This document shows positions 42,279 to 51,336 of a DNA stretch of 64,000 nucleotides, piece after piece (within the stretch, counting starts at the first letter, position 1; each line of letters starts with the position of its first letter). The position numbers were made by a program, and so were the translations under genes. This stretch comes from Candidatus Anammoximicrobium sp. (GTDB lineage Bacteria; Planctomycetota; Planctomycetia; Pirellulales; Pirellulaceae). The stretch spans positions 40,737-104,736 of the forward strand of contig JAAYYU010000237.1 of assembly GCA_012515235.1 (NCBI GenBank), given 5' to 3'. The notes under the pieces are model-generated. The model was not told the origin of the DNA and ran no database searches. It saw nothing but the letters and a program-made list of their open reading frames with translations.

Positions 42279-42426
42279 CTCAGGCTTACAGAATTCCGTT
42301 TTGGCCGAGCGGAGTCGCACCAGATGGCGGGTGCCACGAGCGGCCAGAATTGAATTCTGGAAGCCTGACCCCGGCACCGACTTCATCCAGGACGCGCAAC
42401 AAGCGCGGACATCCCGATGGGGGCTA
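42279..42426. mobile_element. Two-copy inverted-repeat element, copy B
   Basis: TCAGGCTTACAGAATTCCG...GGCCGA at 42279-42307 faces GGCCAGAATTGAATTCTGGA...GCCTGA at about 42338-42367. The block continues through a segment homologous to copy A to a TAG stop, here that of the 98-residue protein, within the palindrome GGGGGCTAGGCCCCC. It lies in the 325-nt gap 42099-42423, which shows no other feature. Confidence 0.65.
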
Positions 42427-42720
42427 GGCCCCCGGTTTCTTCATCGCCAGGCTGTGCAGGACAAAGACGCCTCCGACGGAAATCAAGGCCCAGGCAAGCC
42501 AGCGCGGCGGCTTGACCTTCTTGCGCGGCGTCATCCCATTCTGCGTGGCCAGCGCGACCGGCAGCGTCCAGACCGACGTGGCCTCGGTTCTTCCCGCCTG
42601 CCGAGCGAGGAATTTGGTGCTGCTCTCGCTCAGGACGAACGTATCGACGTATCGCAGTTGCAGCCCCAGCAAGATCAACACCAAGCCGATGAGACAGAAT
42701 TGGTTGCGATTGAGTTCCAT
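42424..42720 (-). CDS. Small two-TM membrane protein, unknown function
   Basis: 98 residues from the ATG at 42720 with AAAGG and GAG upstream. First hydrophobic segment FCLIGLVLILLGLQLRYV (about 8-25), an extracytoplasmic loop with STKFLARQAGRTEA, and a second segment WLAWALISVGGVFVLHSLAM (about 74-93), then the short tail KKPGA. I recognise the type from planctomycete genomes but no function is known. It could be an accessory of the BatA-like protein downstream on the same strand, though 325 nt with a repeat element lie between them. Confidence 0.68.
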   Translation of the reverse strand: MELNRNQFCLIGLVLILLGLQLRYVDTFVLSESSTKFLARQAGRTEATSVWTLPVALATQNGMTPRKKVKPPRWLAWALISVGGVFVLHSLAMKKPGA

Positions 42721-43145
42721 AACTCGCCTTTCGATAGCTCGGCGCTTCTTCCTGCCCTGTTATCGAATCGCCGTCCGTCGCTGCTTGAGCCTGGCTGGCC
42801 CGTGTTGGGATATGGTAGTTATGGCTGTCATGCGACGGATGCCAAAGATGCGGACCCGAGGCCGCTTGGCGGTACAGGATCGGGAAGGCCGCCTGGCTGT
42901 TCAACTTTCTTGACGGGCGGCGAAAAGGCCACGTACAATGCGACCTGGCAAGCCTGACGTTCCAAGGCCTTACGGCGACGGCGACCTCCACCGTTTTTGC
43001 GAGCCACAGCCGTCCGTCACGTTCAGGCTGACGGAATAACCCAACTGTTCGTCGGCGCGTGTGCCACGATCAGGTGAAGGCCGAGTTTGGCGACAAAACC
43101 GTGCAGGACATCGAACCCACGAACGAAAAGAGACAGGTGAACTCC
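42721..43145. other. 425-nt divergent intergenic region
   Basis: Holds the promoter at 42910-42939 and a leader of about 200 nt for the ceramidase-like gene. No hairpin or shared repeat was seen and no gene is supported. Confidence 0.45.
42910..42939 (+). promoter_or_regulatory. Sigma70-like promoter for the ceramidase/DUF1559 gene group
   Basis: TTGACG at 42910-42915, an 18-nt spacer and TACAAT at 42934-42939. It points to the ceramidase-like gene 206 nt downstream and could serve the three following genes. The -35 context TTTCTTGACGGG is shared with the promoter at 54031. Confidence 0.55.
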
Positions 43146-44582
43146 ATGAACGTGATTTTTGCTCCCGACTTTTCCGCGCGTGCAGCCCTCCGTCGCCGCG
43201 TTCCGCAGGTTCGCCAAACAATGCTCTGCGGCGTGTCGGCCTTGGTCGCTGCGGTGGCCGGGCTTGCGAGCCTACCTGGCGAAGCCGACGAGCCGGCGCT
43301 CCGCGTGGCCGTGTTCCGCGCCGACGCCACCCCGCCGCTGGGCAGCCCCGTGGCCTATGCGCCCGCCCGGAAGATCGAGGACCCGCTCAGCGCGCGGGGT
43401 CTGGTCCTGCTGGGGGCGGGCAAGCCGATCGTGCTGTGCGCTGTGGATTGGATCGGGATCGCCAATGCGGGCCACGACGCTTGGCGCGCGGAACTGGCGC
43501 AAGCGGCTGAAACGACGCCCGATCGGGTCGCTGTCCACACGCTCCACCAGCACGACGGTCCGCGCTGCGACTTCTCGGCCGAAGAACTGTTGGCAGCGCA
43601 TGGCCTGGGCGGCAAACGATTCGACGCCCGCTTCGCACAGCAAACCATCGAGCGCACGGCCGCTGCGATCCGAGCGGCAGTGCCAAGCCCGCAGCGCGTG
43701 ACCCACTTGGGCGTGGGCCAGGCGGAAGTGGAAAAAGTGGCTTCCAATCGCCGCCTCTTGGGCCCCGACGGAAAGGTCAAGCTGGGCCGCATGAGTTCCT
43801 GCCGCAATCCCGCAGCGATCGCCGCTCCGGAAGGCGTCATCGATCCCGTGCTGAAGATGCTCAGTCTGTGGGACGGCGCGCGGCCGATCGTCTGCCTCAG
43901 CTACTATGCCACGCATCCGCAGAGCTACTACGGCAAGGGCGATGTCACGTCCGAATTCGTGGGACTAGCCCGCGCGATGCGTGAGACCGAACTGGCGGGC
44001 CTGCCCCACATTCACTTCAACGGCGCGGGAGGAAACGTGGCGGCCGGCAAGTACAACGACGGCTCGCCGGAACGTAGGCCCGAGCTGAGGGATCGCCTGG
44101 CGGCGGCCATGCGCAAGGCCTGGGACGCCACCCAGAAGATGCCGCTGGCCGCTGCCGATGTCGCTTGGCGCGTCGTGCCCGTGCGGTTACCATTGGCTCC
44201 GCACCTGGACGCGGGCGTTTTGGAGAAGCGGCTCGCCGACGAGACTGCCAACGAGCGGGACCGGCTCTCGGCGGCCAGCAAACTGGCGTACGTCCGGCGC
44301 GTGCAAGAGGGCCGGGCCATCGAATTGTCGTGTTTGCGGCTGAAGAACGCCTGCGTGCTGCACATGCCGGGCGAGTTGTTCGTTGAATATCAACTGGCCG
44401 CCCAGCAGGTGCGGCCCGGCGACACGGTCTGCATGGCGGCCTACGGCGATTACGGGACAGGATACATCGGAACGGAAATTGCCTATTCGCAGGGTGGCTA
44501 TGAAACCAGTGCCCAGGCGTCCAACGTCGCGCCGGGAGTCGAGCGGGTGTTGACGGAAGCCGTCGACGTTTTGTTGAAGTAG
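43146..44582 (+). CDS. Exported neutral/alkaline ceramidase-like protein
   Basis: 478 residues; the ATG at 43146 has CAGGTGA upstream and gives a signal region (VRQTMLCGVSALVAAVAGLASLP), somewhat long. Then RVAVFRADATPPLG, the family V-D-I-T-P-like opening, DPLSARGLVLLGAG, HTLHQHDGPRCDFS (metal-binding His pair), LSYYATHPQSYYGKGDVTSEFVG and NGAGGNVAAGKYND. These match planctomycete ceramidase-like proteins of the same superfamily as the truncated copy at 17144-18484; here the N-terminal part missing there is intact. Predicted metal-dependent amidase outside the cytoplasm; true ceramidase activity is not established. First of four same-strand genes. Confidence 0.85.
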   Translation: MNVIFAPDFSARAALRRRVPQVRQTMLCGVSALVAAVAGLASLPGEADEPALRVAVFRADATPPLGSPVAYAPARKIEDPLSARGLVLLGAGKPIVLCAVDWIGIANAGHDAWRAELAQAAETTPDRVAVHTLHQHDGPRCDFSAEELLAAHGLGGKRFDARFAQQTIERTAAAIRAAVPSPQRVTHLGVGQAEVEKVASNRRLLGPDGKVKLGRMSSCRNPAAIAAPEGVIDPVLKMLSLWDGARPIVCLSYYATHPQSYYGKGDVTSEFVGLARAMRETELAGLPHIHFNGAGGNVAAGKYNDGSPERRPELRDRLAAAMRKAWDATQKMPLAAADVAWRVVPVRLPLAPHLDAGVLEKRLADETANERDRLSAASKLAYVRRVQEGRAIELSCLRLKNACVLHMPGELFVEYQLAAQQVRPGDTVCMAAYGDYGTGYIGTEIAYSQGGYETSAQASNVAPGVERVLTEAVDVLLK

Positions 44583-44643
44583 GCCGGTTGGTCCGGCGCC
44601 GTTGCCAGAAACACCAACCATTTTGCTCCGTAGGGAGGTTGGC

Positions 44644-45564
44644 ATGAATCTCAGAACACGTTCCCGAAACCACGCTTTCACTTTGGTCGAACTGCTGGTA
44701 GTCATTGCCATCATCGGGATCCTGGTCGCCTTGCTGCTGCCGGCCATCCAGGCCGCCCGCGAGGCCGCACGGCGGGCGCAATGCTTGAACAACCTCAAGC
44801 AACTGGGCATCGCGCTGCACAACTACCACGACGCGCTTTTGGTCTTTCCCGCGGGGCACACGCTGGACCGCACGGGTCCCGGGTACGGGGACCGCTTTAC
44901 CTGGCCCGTCGCGCTGTGGCCGTACATGGAGCAAGACGCGCTGTACAGCCAGATGAATTTCCGCTCAGATTTCGGCGGCTGTTACACCTGGAATACGCCC
45001 ATCATGATGACCGCGCTGGCCAGCTTCCAATGCCCGTCCGACGGAGACAGCGAGTTCGGGCATGCTTGCCGGGTCCGCAATAGCTACGTGTCGAACACGG
45101 GGATCGGTTACTTGCGGAAGGAGTTGCCGGCGAAGCACAAGCCCGGCGTGTTTCAACAGAACAAGTTCGTCAAGATGCGCGACATGACCGACGGGACCTC
45201 TACGACCGTCGGCATTTCCGAGATCCTCAAAGTCCGCGAAGGCTACGATTACCGGGGCACGTGGAGTTATCCCGAGGGCTGCCACTATCAGCACGACCGC
45301 ACCCCCAACACGCGAATTCCCGACGAAGTCCGCACCGGCATGTGCCCCAACGCCGATGCCAACCATCCCGAAGCGCCGTGCATCGAAACCTACAACAGCC
45401 ACCTCACCAGAAGAATCCTGCTGTCGGCGCGCAGCCAGCATCCCGGCGGCGTGCAAGCGATGCTGATGGACGGCTCGACAAAATTCATCAACCAAGCCAT
45501 CGACACGGCGACCTGGCAGGCTTTGGGAACTCCGTTCGGGTACGAGGTCATCGGAACATTCTAG
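44644..45564 (+). CDS. DUF1559 pilin-like protein
   Basis: 306 residues; ATG at 44644 with GGGAGGT 5 nt upstream. Prepilin-like start HAFTLVELLVVIAIIGILVA, then QAAREAARRAQCLNNLKQLGIALHNYHD. C-terminal SQHPGGVQAMLMDGST is the canonical DUF1559 motif. Central disulfide-capable Cys pairs occur near TSTTVGISEILKVREGYDYRG and GMCPNADANHPEAPCIETY. Surface pilin-like protein of unknown role. It is 61 nt behind the ceramidase-like gene and 51 nt ahead of a lipoprotein gene. The N-terminal 50 residues are nearly identical to those of the copy at 46219, suggesting recent duplication or gene conversion. Confidence 0.94.
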   Translation: MNLRTRSRNHAFTLVELLVVIAIIGILVALLLPAIQAAREAARRAQCLNNLKQLGIALHNYHDALLVFPAGHTLDRTGPGYGDRFTWPVALWPYMEQDALYSQMNFRSDFGGCYTWNTPIMMTALASFQCPSDGDSEFGHACRVRNSYVSNTGIGYLRKELPAKHKPGVFQQNKFVKMRDMTDGTSTTVGISEILKVREGYDYRGTWSYPEGCHYQHDRTPNTRIPDEVRTGMCPNADANHPEAPCIETYNSHLTRRILLSARSQHPGGVQAMLMDGSTKFINQAIDTATWQALGTPFGYEVIGTF

Positions 45565-45615
45565 GAAACGATCCAAGCGAAAACACGTCTTGACGGTGTG
45601 AAAGGAGACTGAACG

Positions 45616-46062
45616 ATGAGCGTCCGATTCCGAGTCTGTCTGGTCCTGCCTTGGTTGCTGACGCTGTGCACAGCCGCTGGTTGCGGCGATGCGGGACATG
45701 AACGGGCGGAAGTGCTGGGCAAGGTGACCTTCGACGGGGCGCCGGTCGAGTCCGGCTCCATCGCCTTGATCCCGGCCCAGGGAACCATCGGGCCATCGGT
45801 CGGAGGAGCCATCAGCGGCGGCGCTTACCGGATTGCCCGGAGTGAAGGCCCCTGCCTCGGCCCACACCGCGTGGAAATCCGCGCGACCCGGCAGACAGGG
45901 CGGCAAGTGGCGGCGGGCGAAGGAGCCAGCGATCCCAACGCCATGATCGACGAAGTCGAGATGTTCATTCCGGAGAAGTATCACAGCAACAGTACCCTGA
46001 CCGCGGACATCAAAGCCGGGGTCAACGAGTTCAATTTCGACCTTACCGGGGACGACAAATGA
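45616..46062 (+). CDS. Small carboxypeptidase-regulatory-like lipoprotein
   Basis: 148 residues; ATG at 45616 with AAAGGAG upstream. Signal peptide with lipobox-like TAAGC (Cys23), so probably a lipoprotein. The mature part begins VLGKVTFDGAPVESGSIALIPAQG, the usual start of planctomycete transthyretin-like/carboxypeptidase-regulatory domains, and ends VNEFNFDLTGDD. Small proteins of this kind regularly lie beside DUF1559 genes, as here between two of them. Probably envelope-attached; ligand unknown. Confidence 0.85.
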   Translation: MSVRFRVCLVLPWLLTLCTAAGCGDAGHERAEVLGKVTFDGAPVESGSIALIPAQGTIGPSVGGAISGGAYRIARSEGPCLGPHRVEIRATRQTGRQVAAGEGASDPNAMIDEVEMFIPEKYHSNSTLTADIKAGVNEFNFDLTGDDK

Positions 46063-46218
46063 ACGCCGGCCGCGCGGAGGCTGGAAACGAAACAAGCCCT
46101 GAGGCGCTCTGCCGTCCCCTCCGTCGCGGTGCGGCGGATGTCGTCGGGTGAGCCCTGGGAGTCAAGCAATTCAAGTCGATCCGTTCTTTTTCCGTCTTCT
46201 TCATGCAAAGGGTGGCTT

Positions 46219-47220
46219 ATGGCTCGCACACGAACTGCACTGTTTTCTGTTCGCTCCACGCGACGCGGCGCCTTTACGTTGGTGGAGTTGCTCGTCGTCA
46301 TCGCCATCATTGGCATTTTGGTCGCCCTGCTGCTGCCGGCCATCCAGGCCGCGCGCGAGGCGGCCCGGCGGGCGCAATGCCTGAACAACCTCAAGCAATT
46401 GGGCATCGCCATGCACTCGCACCACGATCAAAACAAGGTTCTGCCGCCGGGGTTCTTCTGGCCCAAGCCGGCGGTTCCCCCCTGCGACTCGACCGCGCAT
46501 ACGAAAGGTTCCGAGTCGACTTGGATCGCCCACCTGCTGCCGTTCATGGAACAAAACGCCCTGTACGACGGCGCGGATTGGACGACAGGATTCGGCTTGG
46601 CGCCGGGCGTCAACGGAGAACTCTGTGGAACGCACCTGCCGACCATGCTTTGCCCTTCCGGGCCCCATGCCAAACAACTGGGCCTCTGGTACAGCGGCTA
46701 TGCGCGGGGAAGCTACGTGGCCAACAACGGCCTCGGACCGATGGTGGAAAGTTGCAGCGACAGCTCGCCGCTGCCCTCCGGGCGCGTCGGCGGCGCCTTT
46801 TTCGTCAACAGCACGCTGACCTTGGCCGACTTCCGCGACGGCACCAGCCAAACCGCCCTGGTCAGTGAGACCCGCGTAGTGACCGACAACAACGATCAGC
46901 GCGGTGTGATGCACTACCCCGAAGGCCCCTTCTACCATCACAACTATACGCCCAACAGCATGATTCCCGACCAGGTCCGCGTCGCCGCCTGTCCGGGCGG
47001 CGGCGTGAATACCCCAGAAGCGCCCTGTGTCGGAGCCTACAGCGGTTGGCGTCCACGGTCCGTGTTGATGACTGCCCGCAGCTATCATCCCGGCGGCGTC
47101 GGCCTGCTGTTGGCCGATGCCAGCTCGCGGTTCATCAGCGAGTCGATCGACCTGGAGCTTTGGAAGGCTTTGTGTACCCCCAAAGCCATAACCAACGAAG
47201 CCTCGGTGGGCTCCTTCTGA
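46219..47220 (+). CDS. DUF1559 pilin-like protein
   Basis: 333 residues; ATG at 46219 with AAGGGTGG upstream. The prepilin start GAFTLVELLVVIAIIGILVA and the next 30 residues nearly match the copy at 44644, whereas the rest has diverged. C-terminal SYHPGGVGLLLADASS is the family motif. Middle part has LLPFMEQNALYD and STLTLADFRDGTSQTALVSE, both typical. Last gene of the plus-strand group behind the promoter at 42910. Confidence 0.94.
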   Translation: MARTRTALFSVRSTRRGAFTLVELLVVIAIIGILVALLLPAIQAAREAARRAQCLNNLKQLGIAMHSHHDQNKVLPPGFFWPKPAVPPCDSTAHTKGSESTWIAHLLPFMEQNALYDGADWTTGFGLAPGVNGELCGTHLPTMLCPSGPHAKQLGLWYSGYARGSYVANNGLGPMVESCSDSSPLPSGRVGGAFFVNSTLTLADFRDGTSQTALVSETRVVTDNNDQRGVMHYPEGPFYHHNYTPNSMIPDQVRVAACPGGGVNTPEAPCVGAYSGWRPRSVLMTARSYHPGGVGLLLADASSRFISESIDLELWKALCTPKAITNEASVGSF

Positions 47221-47344
47221 GTATCGTTCGGGATGGAACTGGCCGCTGACACGCGAGCGGAACGGCGCTAGCCGCCGGTTTGGCGGCCCAACCGACACCG
47301 ACGGCTGGCGTCCGTCGTTTGCCGTTGTGCTTGCAGCAACCAGT

Positions 47345-48253
47345 TCAACTCGTGGGCAGTTCCCGTTCCAATCCGGCCTGGGCTTCGACTTCCGCGGCGA
47401 TGGACATCCAATCCCAGTTGCCGCGGCCGTGAGCGAAGGCGGCCAGGAAGCGGTCCCGCAACAAGCTGGCCAGCGGCATCGGCGTGCGGCTGTCGAAGGC
47501 CACCTGCGACACCAGGCCCAAGTCCTTCAGCCCGAGGGCCAATTGGAACAGCGGGCGGCGATAATCGCCGTCCAGGATCAACCGGCCGTAATTCTTGTAG
47601 ATCGGGCAGGCGAAGATCGTTTCGGCGATCATGGCGTGCCACGCCGCAGGCTCCAAACCGTTCTTCGTACAAAAGGTGAACGCTTCCGCCAGCGCCTCGA
47701 TCGCGCTGGCAATCGCGAAATTCGAAGCCAGCTTGGCCACGTGCGCCGCGCCGGGATCTTCGCCGAACGCGAAGACCTGCCGGCCGATGGATTCCAGCGG
47801 CGGCCGGACCCGCGCGACCGCCGCCGCCGCCCCGGAGACGAGATACAACTGCCCCCGCGCGGCGACCGCATCCGGCCGGCCCATCACCGGCGCGGCGACA
47901 TACGTCCCGCCCCGCTCGGCGTGCTGCCCGGCCAACCGTCGCGCCGTCTCCGGCGCGATCGTGCTCATCGACACATGAACGCCTTCCGCGCCCAGCCGCG
48001 AGAACAGCTCCGGGTGCTCGGCCCACAGCGATTCCAGCGCCTGGTCATTCGACAGACACGTCATTAGGATCCCGCCCGGTTCGACCGCGTCTTCCGCGCA
48101 GACCGCCTGCCGTGCGCCCTTGTCCACCAGCGGCCGGGCCTTCTCCGCCGTCCGGTTCCACACCCGTACCGGGTAGCCGTCCGCCAGCAGGTTGACCACC
48201 ATCGGCGTACCCAACTGTCCCAACCCGATGAAACCGATCGATTCGCTGGCCAT
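47345..48253 (-). CDS. 3-hydroxyisobutyrate dehydrogenase-family oxidoreductase
   Basis: 302 residues from the ATG at 48253 with AGGAG 8 nt upstream. Rossmann motif GFIGLGQLGTPMVVNLLADG (G-x-G-x-x-G), then SMSTIAPETARRLA (counterpart of D-x-S-T-x-x-P), VAAPVMGRPDAVAARGQLYL and KLASNFAIASAIEALAEAF with the catalytic Lys. The C-terminal helical domain is complete. Acts on a beta-hydroxy acid with NAD(P) in the cytoplasm; substrate unknown. A degenerated partial second copy lies at 50014-50484 on the same strand. Confidence 0.88.
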   Translation of the reverse strand: MASESIGFIGLGQLGTPMVVNLLADGYPVRVWNRTAEKARPLVDKGARQAVCAEDAVEPGGILMTCLSNDQALESLWAEHPELFSRLGAEGVHVSMSTIAPETARRLAGQHAERGGTYVAAPVMGRPDAVAARGQLYLVSGAAAAVARVRPPLESIGRQVFAFGEDPGAAHVAKLASNFAIASAIEALAEAFTFCTKNGLEPAAWHAMIAETIFACPIYKNYGRLILDGDYRRPLFQLALGLKDLGLVSQVAFDSRTPMPLASLLRDRFLAAFAHGRGNWDWMSIAAEVEAQAGLERELPTS

Positions 48254-48343
48254 CACAAATCTCCTGCAAGTTGATGTTCGAGGAATGTCGTGCTTTTTCA
48301 ACAGACTGCTGATCACGGCACTTCCAGTGCAGGGCTGGCGTGA

Positions 48344-49906
48344 TCACCCTTCCACCCAGACAGGGCTTGACCAGGCTTCTTCGGCATCTTGCCTCATGAT
48401 TCGCACATAGTACGACCCTTGCCGAGCGTTTTCAGCGAACTCCCACGTCAACTCGTTGTCGTTCGGTTCGCATTCCTTGTACACGTCGCCGTTGTAGACG
48501 ATTTCCGCACGGGTGATCAGCACCTCGGCAGCGGCGTACACTTTGACCGGCACCGACGCGGACGGTTCGATCGTCGATCCCATCGGCCGGTTGCCCATGC
48601 TGAACTGAAGGATCGTCCGGGTTCCGGTAGTGCCGTATACCCGGCGGTTCCACATGGCATCAAAGACGCCGGCCCGGTCGAGCTTGTCGGCCCACACCCC
48701 CATCAGACCGCCATACACTCTTTTATTCTGCCGATGAGAAATGGCATGCCCCGGCTGGCCGATATGCATGTCGGAAGATGCAATGAGCCCCAGCTTCAAT
48801 CCCTTTTTCATGGCATCGACGTAGAAGCTTCCGGGATTCTCGCCGCGGCCGATGGTGCGGATGTGCCCAGGTCCTACCGGGCGTTCACTGGTTCCCCAAA
48901 GCGAATACACCTCGACAAGCCGCTCGATCTCGGTATCCCTGACATTCGACCAGACGAGGGGAAACTGCCTGGTTGCCGAATGGTGCGGGATCGCGATGCC
49001 TGCATGCTCCTTGGTGAACCGATACATCGCTTCAACGGTATTGTATTCCGGGTCGTCTGATCGAATGCAAGGAACCTTGTCAGAGGGAAAATAGAGGCAT
49101 CGGTGCCCCAGACGATGGTGGGTCCATTCGAAGGCCTGAAGCGTCACGAAGCGGCCGGGTTCGTTAAATGCGTTGGTCACCTCGGTCAGATAGTGCCACA
49201 TGGGATCGGTGAGGTAGAACTCGGGATGGTCGCTCAAGGCGCAAATGTCCAGAAATGCCTCATCCCGGCCGAAATAGTAGTATTCCTCCGGGGAGCGCAC
49301 TCCGTCGGTCAGCAGCGTGTGCCCGTGAATATCGCCCCAATAAAGGTCTTCGGGCGACTCTTTGGACTTCACGTAAATCGGGTTGCTGATTTGCTCCACG
49401 CCACTGCGCGGATCACGGAACGTGATGAAATGGACGCCGGGACGTGTGAACTGGATCGGACCGACCTTGCCGATCGGCCGGCCATCGTGCGGATACGGCC
49501 CGGGGACGTCGGCAAAACAGATCGACGATGGCCCGCGGTAATCCGAATCACTGGAAATCTGCAGGGTTCCCAGCCACCGATCCGGAACCTCGCTTCGGTA
49601 ATGCCATTCCAGCTTCCCATTGCCCTCAAAGAACCGAAAAGAGAAGCTCGTGGAACTCGACACCGTGGGATAACCGCGGGTGAAAGCGTTCAAACGCACA
49701 TGGAACGGGTCGGTCAGCATTTTCAAGGAAACGTCGAATTCCTTTCCCACCTCAATCGTGCTCGGGGCAACAACGAAGATGCCTTTGATCTTCCCGGTCT
49801 TGACCGTAGCGGCGGGTTGCTGGGCACGAGCCGCTTCCTGCATCCCACCCAGCGTCATGCCGACTCCGGACACGGCACTGCGCTTCAAAAAAGTTCGTCT
49901 TTCCAT
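48344..49906 (-). CDS. Tat-exported DUF3604 protein
   Basis: 520 residues from the ATG at 49906 with GGAGAA about 9 nt upstream. Tat signal ERRTFLKRSAVSGVGM. A beta-rich N-terminal domain (about 40-190) is followed by LYWGDIHGHTLLTDGVRSPEEYY, the DUF3604 signature with metal-binding Asp and His as in PHP-type hydrolases. Then ALSDHPEF, HHSATRQFPLVW, and ASSDMHIGQPGH with further His and Asp, so a metal centre outside the cytoplasm is likely. Reaction unknown. The gene is enclosed by the intact and the decayed copy of an oxidoreductase gene (see findings). Confidence 0.85.
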   Translation of the reverse strand: MERRTFLKRSAVSGVGMTLGGMQEAARAQQPAATVKTGKIKGIFVVAPSTIEVGKEFDVSLKMLTDPFHVRLNAFTRGYPTVSSSTSFSFRFFEGNGKLEWHYRSEVPDRWLGTLQISSDSDYRGPSSICFADVPGPYPHDGRPIGKVGPIQFTRPGVHFITFRDPRSGVEQISNPIYVKSKESPEDLYWGDIHGHTLLTDGVRSPEEYYYFGRDEAFLDICALSDHPEFYLTDPMWHYLTEVTNAFNEPGRFVTLQAFEWTHHRLGHRCLYFPSDKVPCIRSDDPEYNTVEAMYRFTKEHAGIAIPHHSATRQFPLVWSNVRDTEIERLVEVYSLWGTSERPVGPGHIRTIGRGENPGSFYVDAMKKGLKLGLIASSDMHIGQPGHAISHRQNKRVYGGLMGVWADKLDRAGVFDAMWNRRVYGTTGTRTILQFSMGNRPMGSTIEPSASVPVKVYAAAEVLITRAEIVYNGDVYKECEPNDNELTWEFAENARQGSYYVRIMRQDAEEAWSSPVWVEG

Positions 49907-50013
49907 CTTCAGGTTCTCCAACAATCTGTTGAGCGGCGGCGACAGCTCGGACGATGCCCAAATCACGAGCAAGTTAACGCCCGCTGTTCGCCGTTGCGTT
50001 TGCGGCCACCGGG

Positions 50014-50484
50014 TCAGCTCGTCGGCAGTTCCCGTTCCAATCCGGCCTGGGCTTCGACTTCCGCGGCGATGGACGTAACTGCCCCCGCGCGACAACCGCA
50101 TCCGGCCGGCCCATCACCGGCGCGGCGACATACGTCCCGCCCCGCTCGGCGTGCTGCCGGGCTAGGCGTCGCGCCGTCTCCGGCGCGATCGTACTCATCG
50201 ACACATGAACACCTTCCGGGCCCAGCTGTGAGAACAGCTCCGGGGGGCTCGGCCCACAGCGATTCCAGCGCCTGGTCATTCGACAGACACGTCATCAGAA
50301 TCCCGCCCGGCTCGACCGCGCCTTCGGCGCACTCCGCCTGCCGTGCGCCCTTGTGTACCAGCGGCCGGGCCTTCTCCGCCGTCCGGTTCCACACCCCTAC
50401 CGGGTAGCCGTCCGCCAGCAGGTTGACCACCATCGGCGCACCCAACTGTCCCAACCCGATGAACCCGATCGGTTCCTTGATCAT
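50014..50484 (-). pseudogene. Decayed partial duplicate of the oxidoreductase at 47345-48253
   Basis: Starts MIKEPIGFIGLGQLGAPMVV, which matches the intact gene closely. At about 50235 one extra G shifts the frame (CCGGGGGGCTCGG against CCGGGTGCTCGG in the intact copy). After ARGQL the sequence jumps about 440 nt and continues with the last codons (SIAAEVEAQAGLERELPTS), so the middle and most of the C-terminal domain are deleted. The similarity continues for a few dozen bases on both sides of the reading frame (to about 49978 and 50518), so the duplicated unit was larger than the gene. Confidence 0.88.
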
Positions 50485-50692
50485 CGTGTGTCTCCCGCAA
50501 GTCGATGTTCGAGGGATACTCGTCCGAGCGATTCCACTTCAGTATCATAAGCGTCATCGCGGTCGCTGCAATGCTCGCCCGCCAAGGGGATGCCGACGGC
50601 CGATGTGCCGCGTGCGTAGTTCAGTCTGGGGCGAGCCAAGCGGCCCCAATGCGTCAAGGTCACGACGCCTCGCCAAACGCGACTCGCAGGCA

Positions 50693-51265
50693 TCAGTGCG
50701 CTGCAACTTCCCCAGAGCCAAGAATCCCAGGCCAGGAGGATGGATCAAACAAGTTCACCACGAGCGGCTTCGGACTGGGCATCTCGTCCCAAGTGCGCCC
50801 GTCGAGTTCTCGGCCGGCGCGACGTTTTTGGGCGCCGCCCCACTGCTTGAAAAAGAAAGGTATCCGTGCCGCGCGACACTGATCGCGGATGTCAGTGACC
50901 CAATGGTACTGCATCGGACGAGCCCCGGGTCCGGATTCGCCCCCGACGATGACCCAGTCGATTCCCGTCAGATGGAGATCGGGCAATGGCCCGAGCAGAG
51001 GTTCGAGCGATAGGAACTTTGTGTGCGCGTGGGTCCCGCGGAGATGATCGATTCGATAGGTGTAGTCCATGTTTTCGACGCTAACGCCCATCCAAATCTG
51101 CGGCTGCCACTGCAGTTGACCATCCAGCCGAAGCAACCGTTCCGAACGCTTGGTCAGCAACTGGTAGTGATGCCAGTGTGCCCGCCGCATGACGGCGAAA
51201 ACCTTCTGGATGAACACGTCGTCCACGTCTTCGTGGAACAGGTCGCTCATCGAGTTGACGAACAC
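50693..51265 (-). CDS. DUF5131 (phage Gp37/Gp68-like) protein lacking its N-terminal part
   Basis: 190 residues from a GTG at 51265. It begins in the middle of the family: FVNSMSDLFHEDVDDVFIQKVFAVM, then LLTKRSERLL, IWMGVSVENMDY, FLSLEPLLG, WVIVGGESG and FFFKQWGG, all conserved blocks of DUF5131. Family members usually have about 60-80 residues before FVNSMSDLFHED, with a C-x-x-C-Y-A type cluster. In frame upstream, only KWTKPRT still fits the family before a TGA two codons further. The missing part would collide with the 3' end of the U32 gene. It is probably a non-functional remnant; DUF5131 proteins are often phage or mobile-element associated. Confidence 0.78.
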   Translation of the reverse strand: MFVNSMSDLFHEDVDDVFIQKVFAVMRRAHWHHYQLLTKRSERLLRLDGQLQWQPQIWMGVSVENMDYTYRIDHLRGTHAHTKFLSLEPLLGPLPDLHLTGIDWVIVGGESGPGARPMQYHWVTDIRDQCRAARIPFFFKQWGGAQKRRAGRELDGRTWDEMPSPKPLVVNLFDPSSWPGILGSGEVAAH

Positions 51266-51336
51266 CGTGCGGGGTTTCGTCCATTTGCCTCAGTCCTGTG
51301 GCAGAAAAGCAATTTCCTATCCGTTCTCCGTCAAAG

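Noticed and set aside
50014..50484. A functional second oxidoreductase
   Set aside because: One-base frameshift and loss of about 440 nt including the catalytic Lys region.
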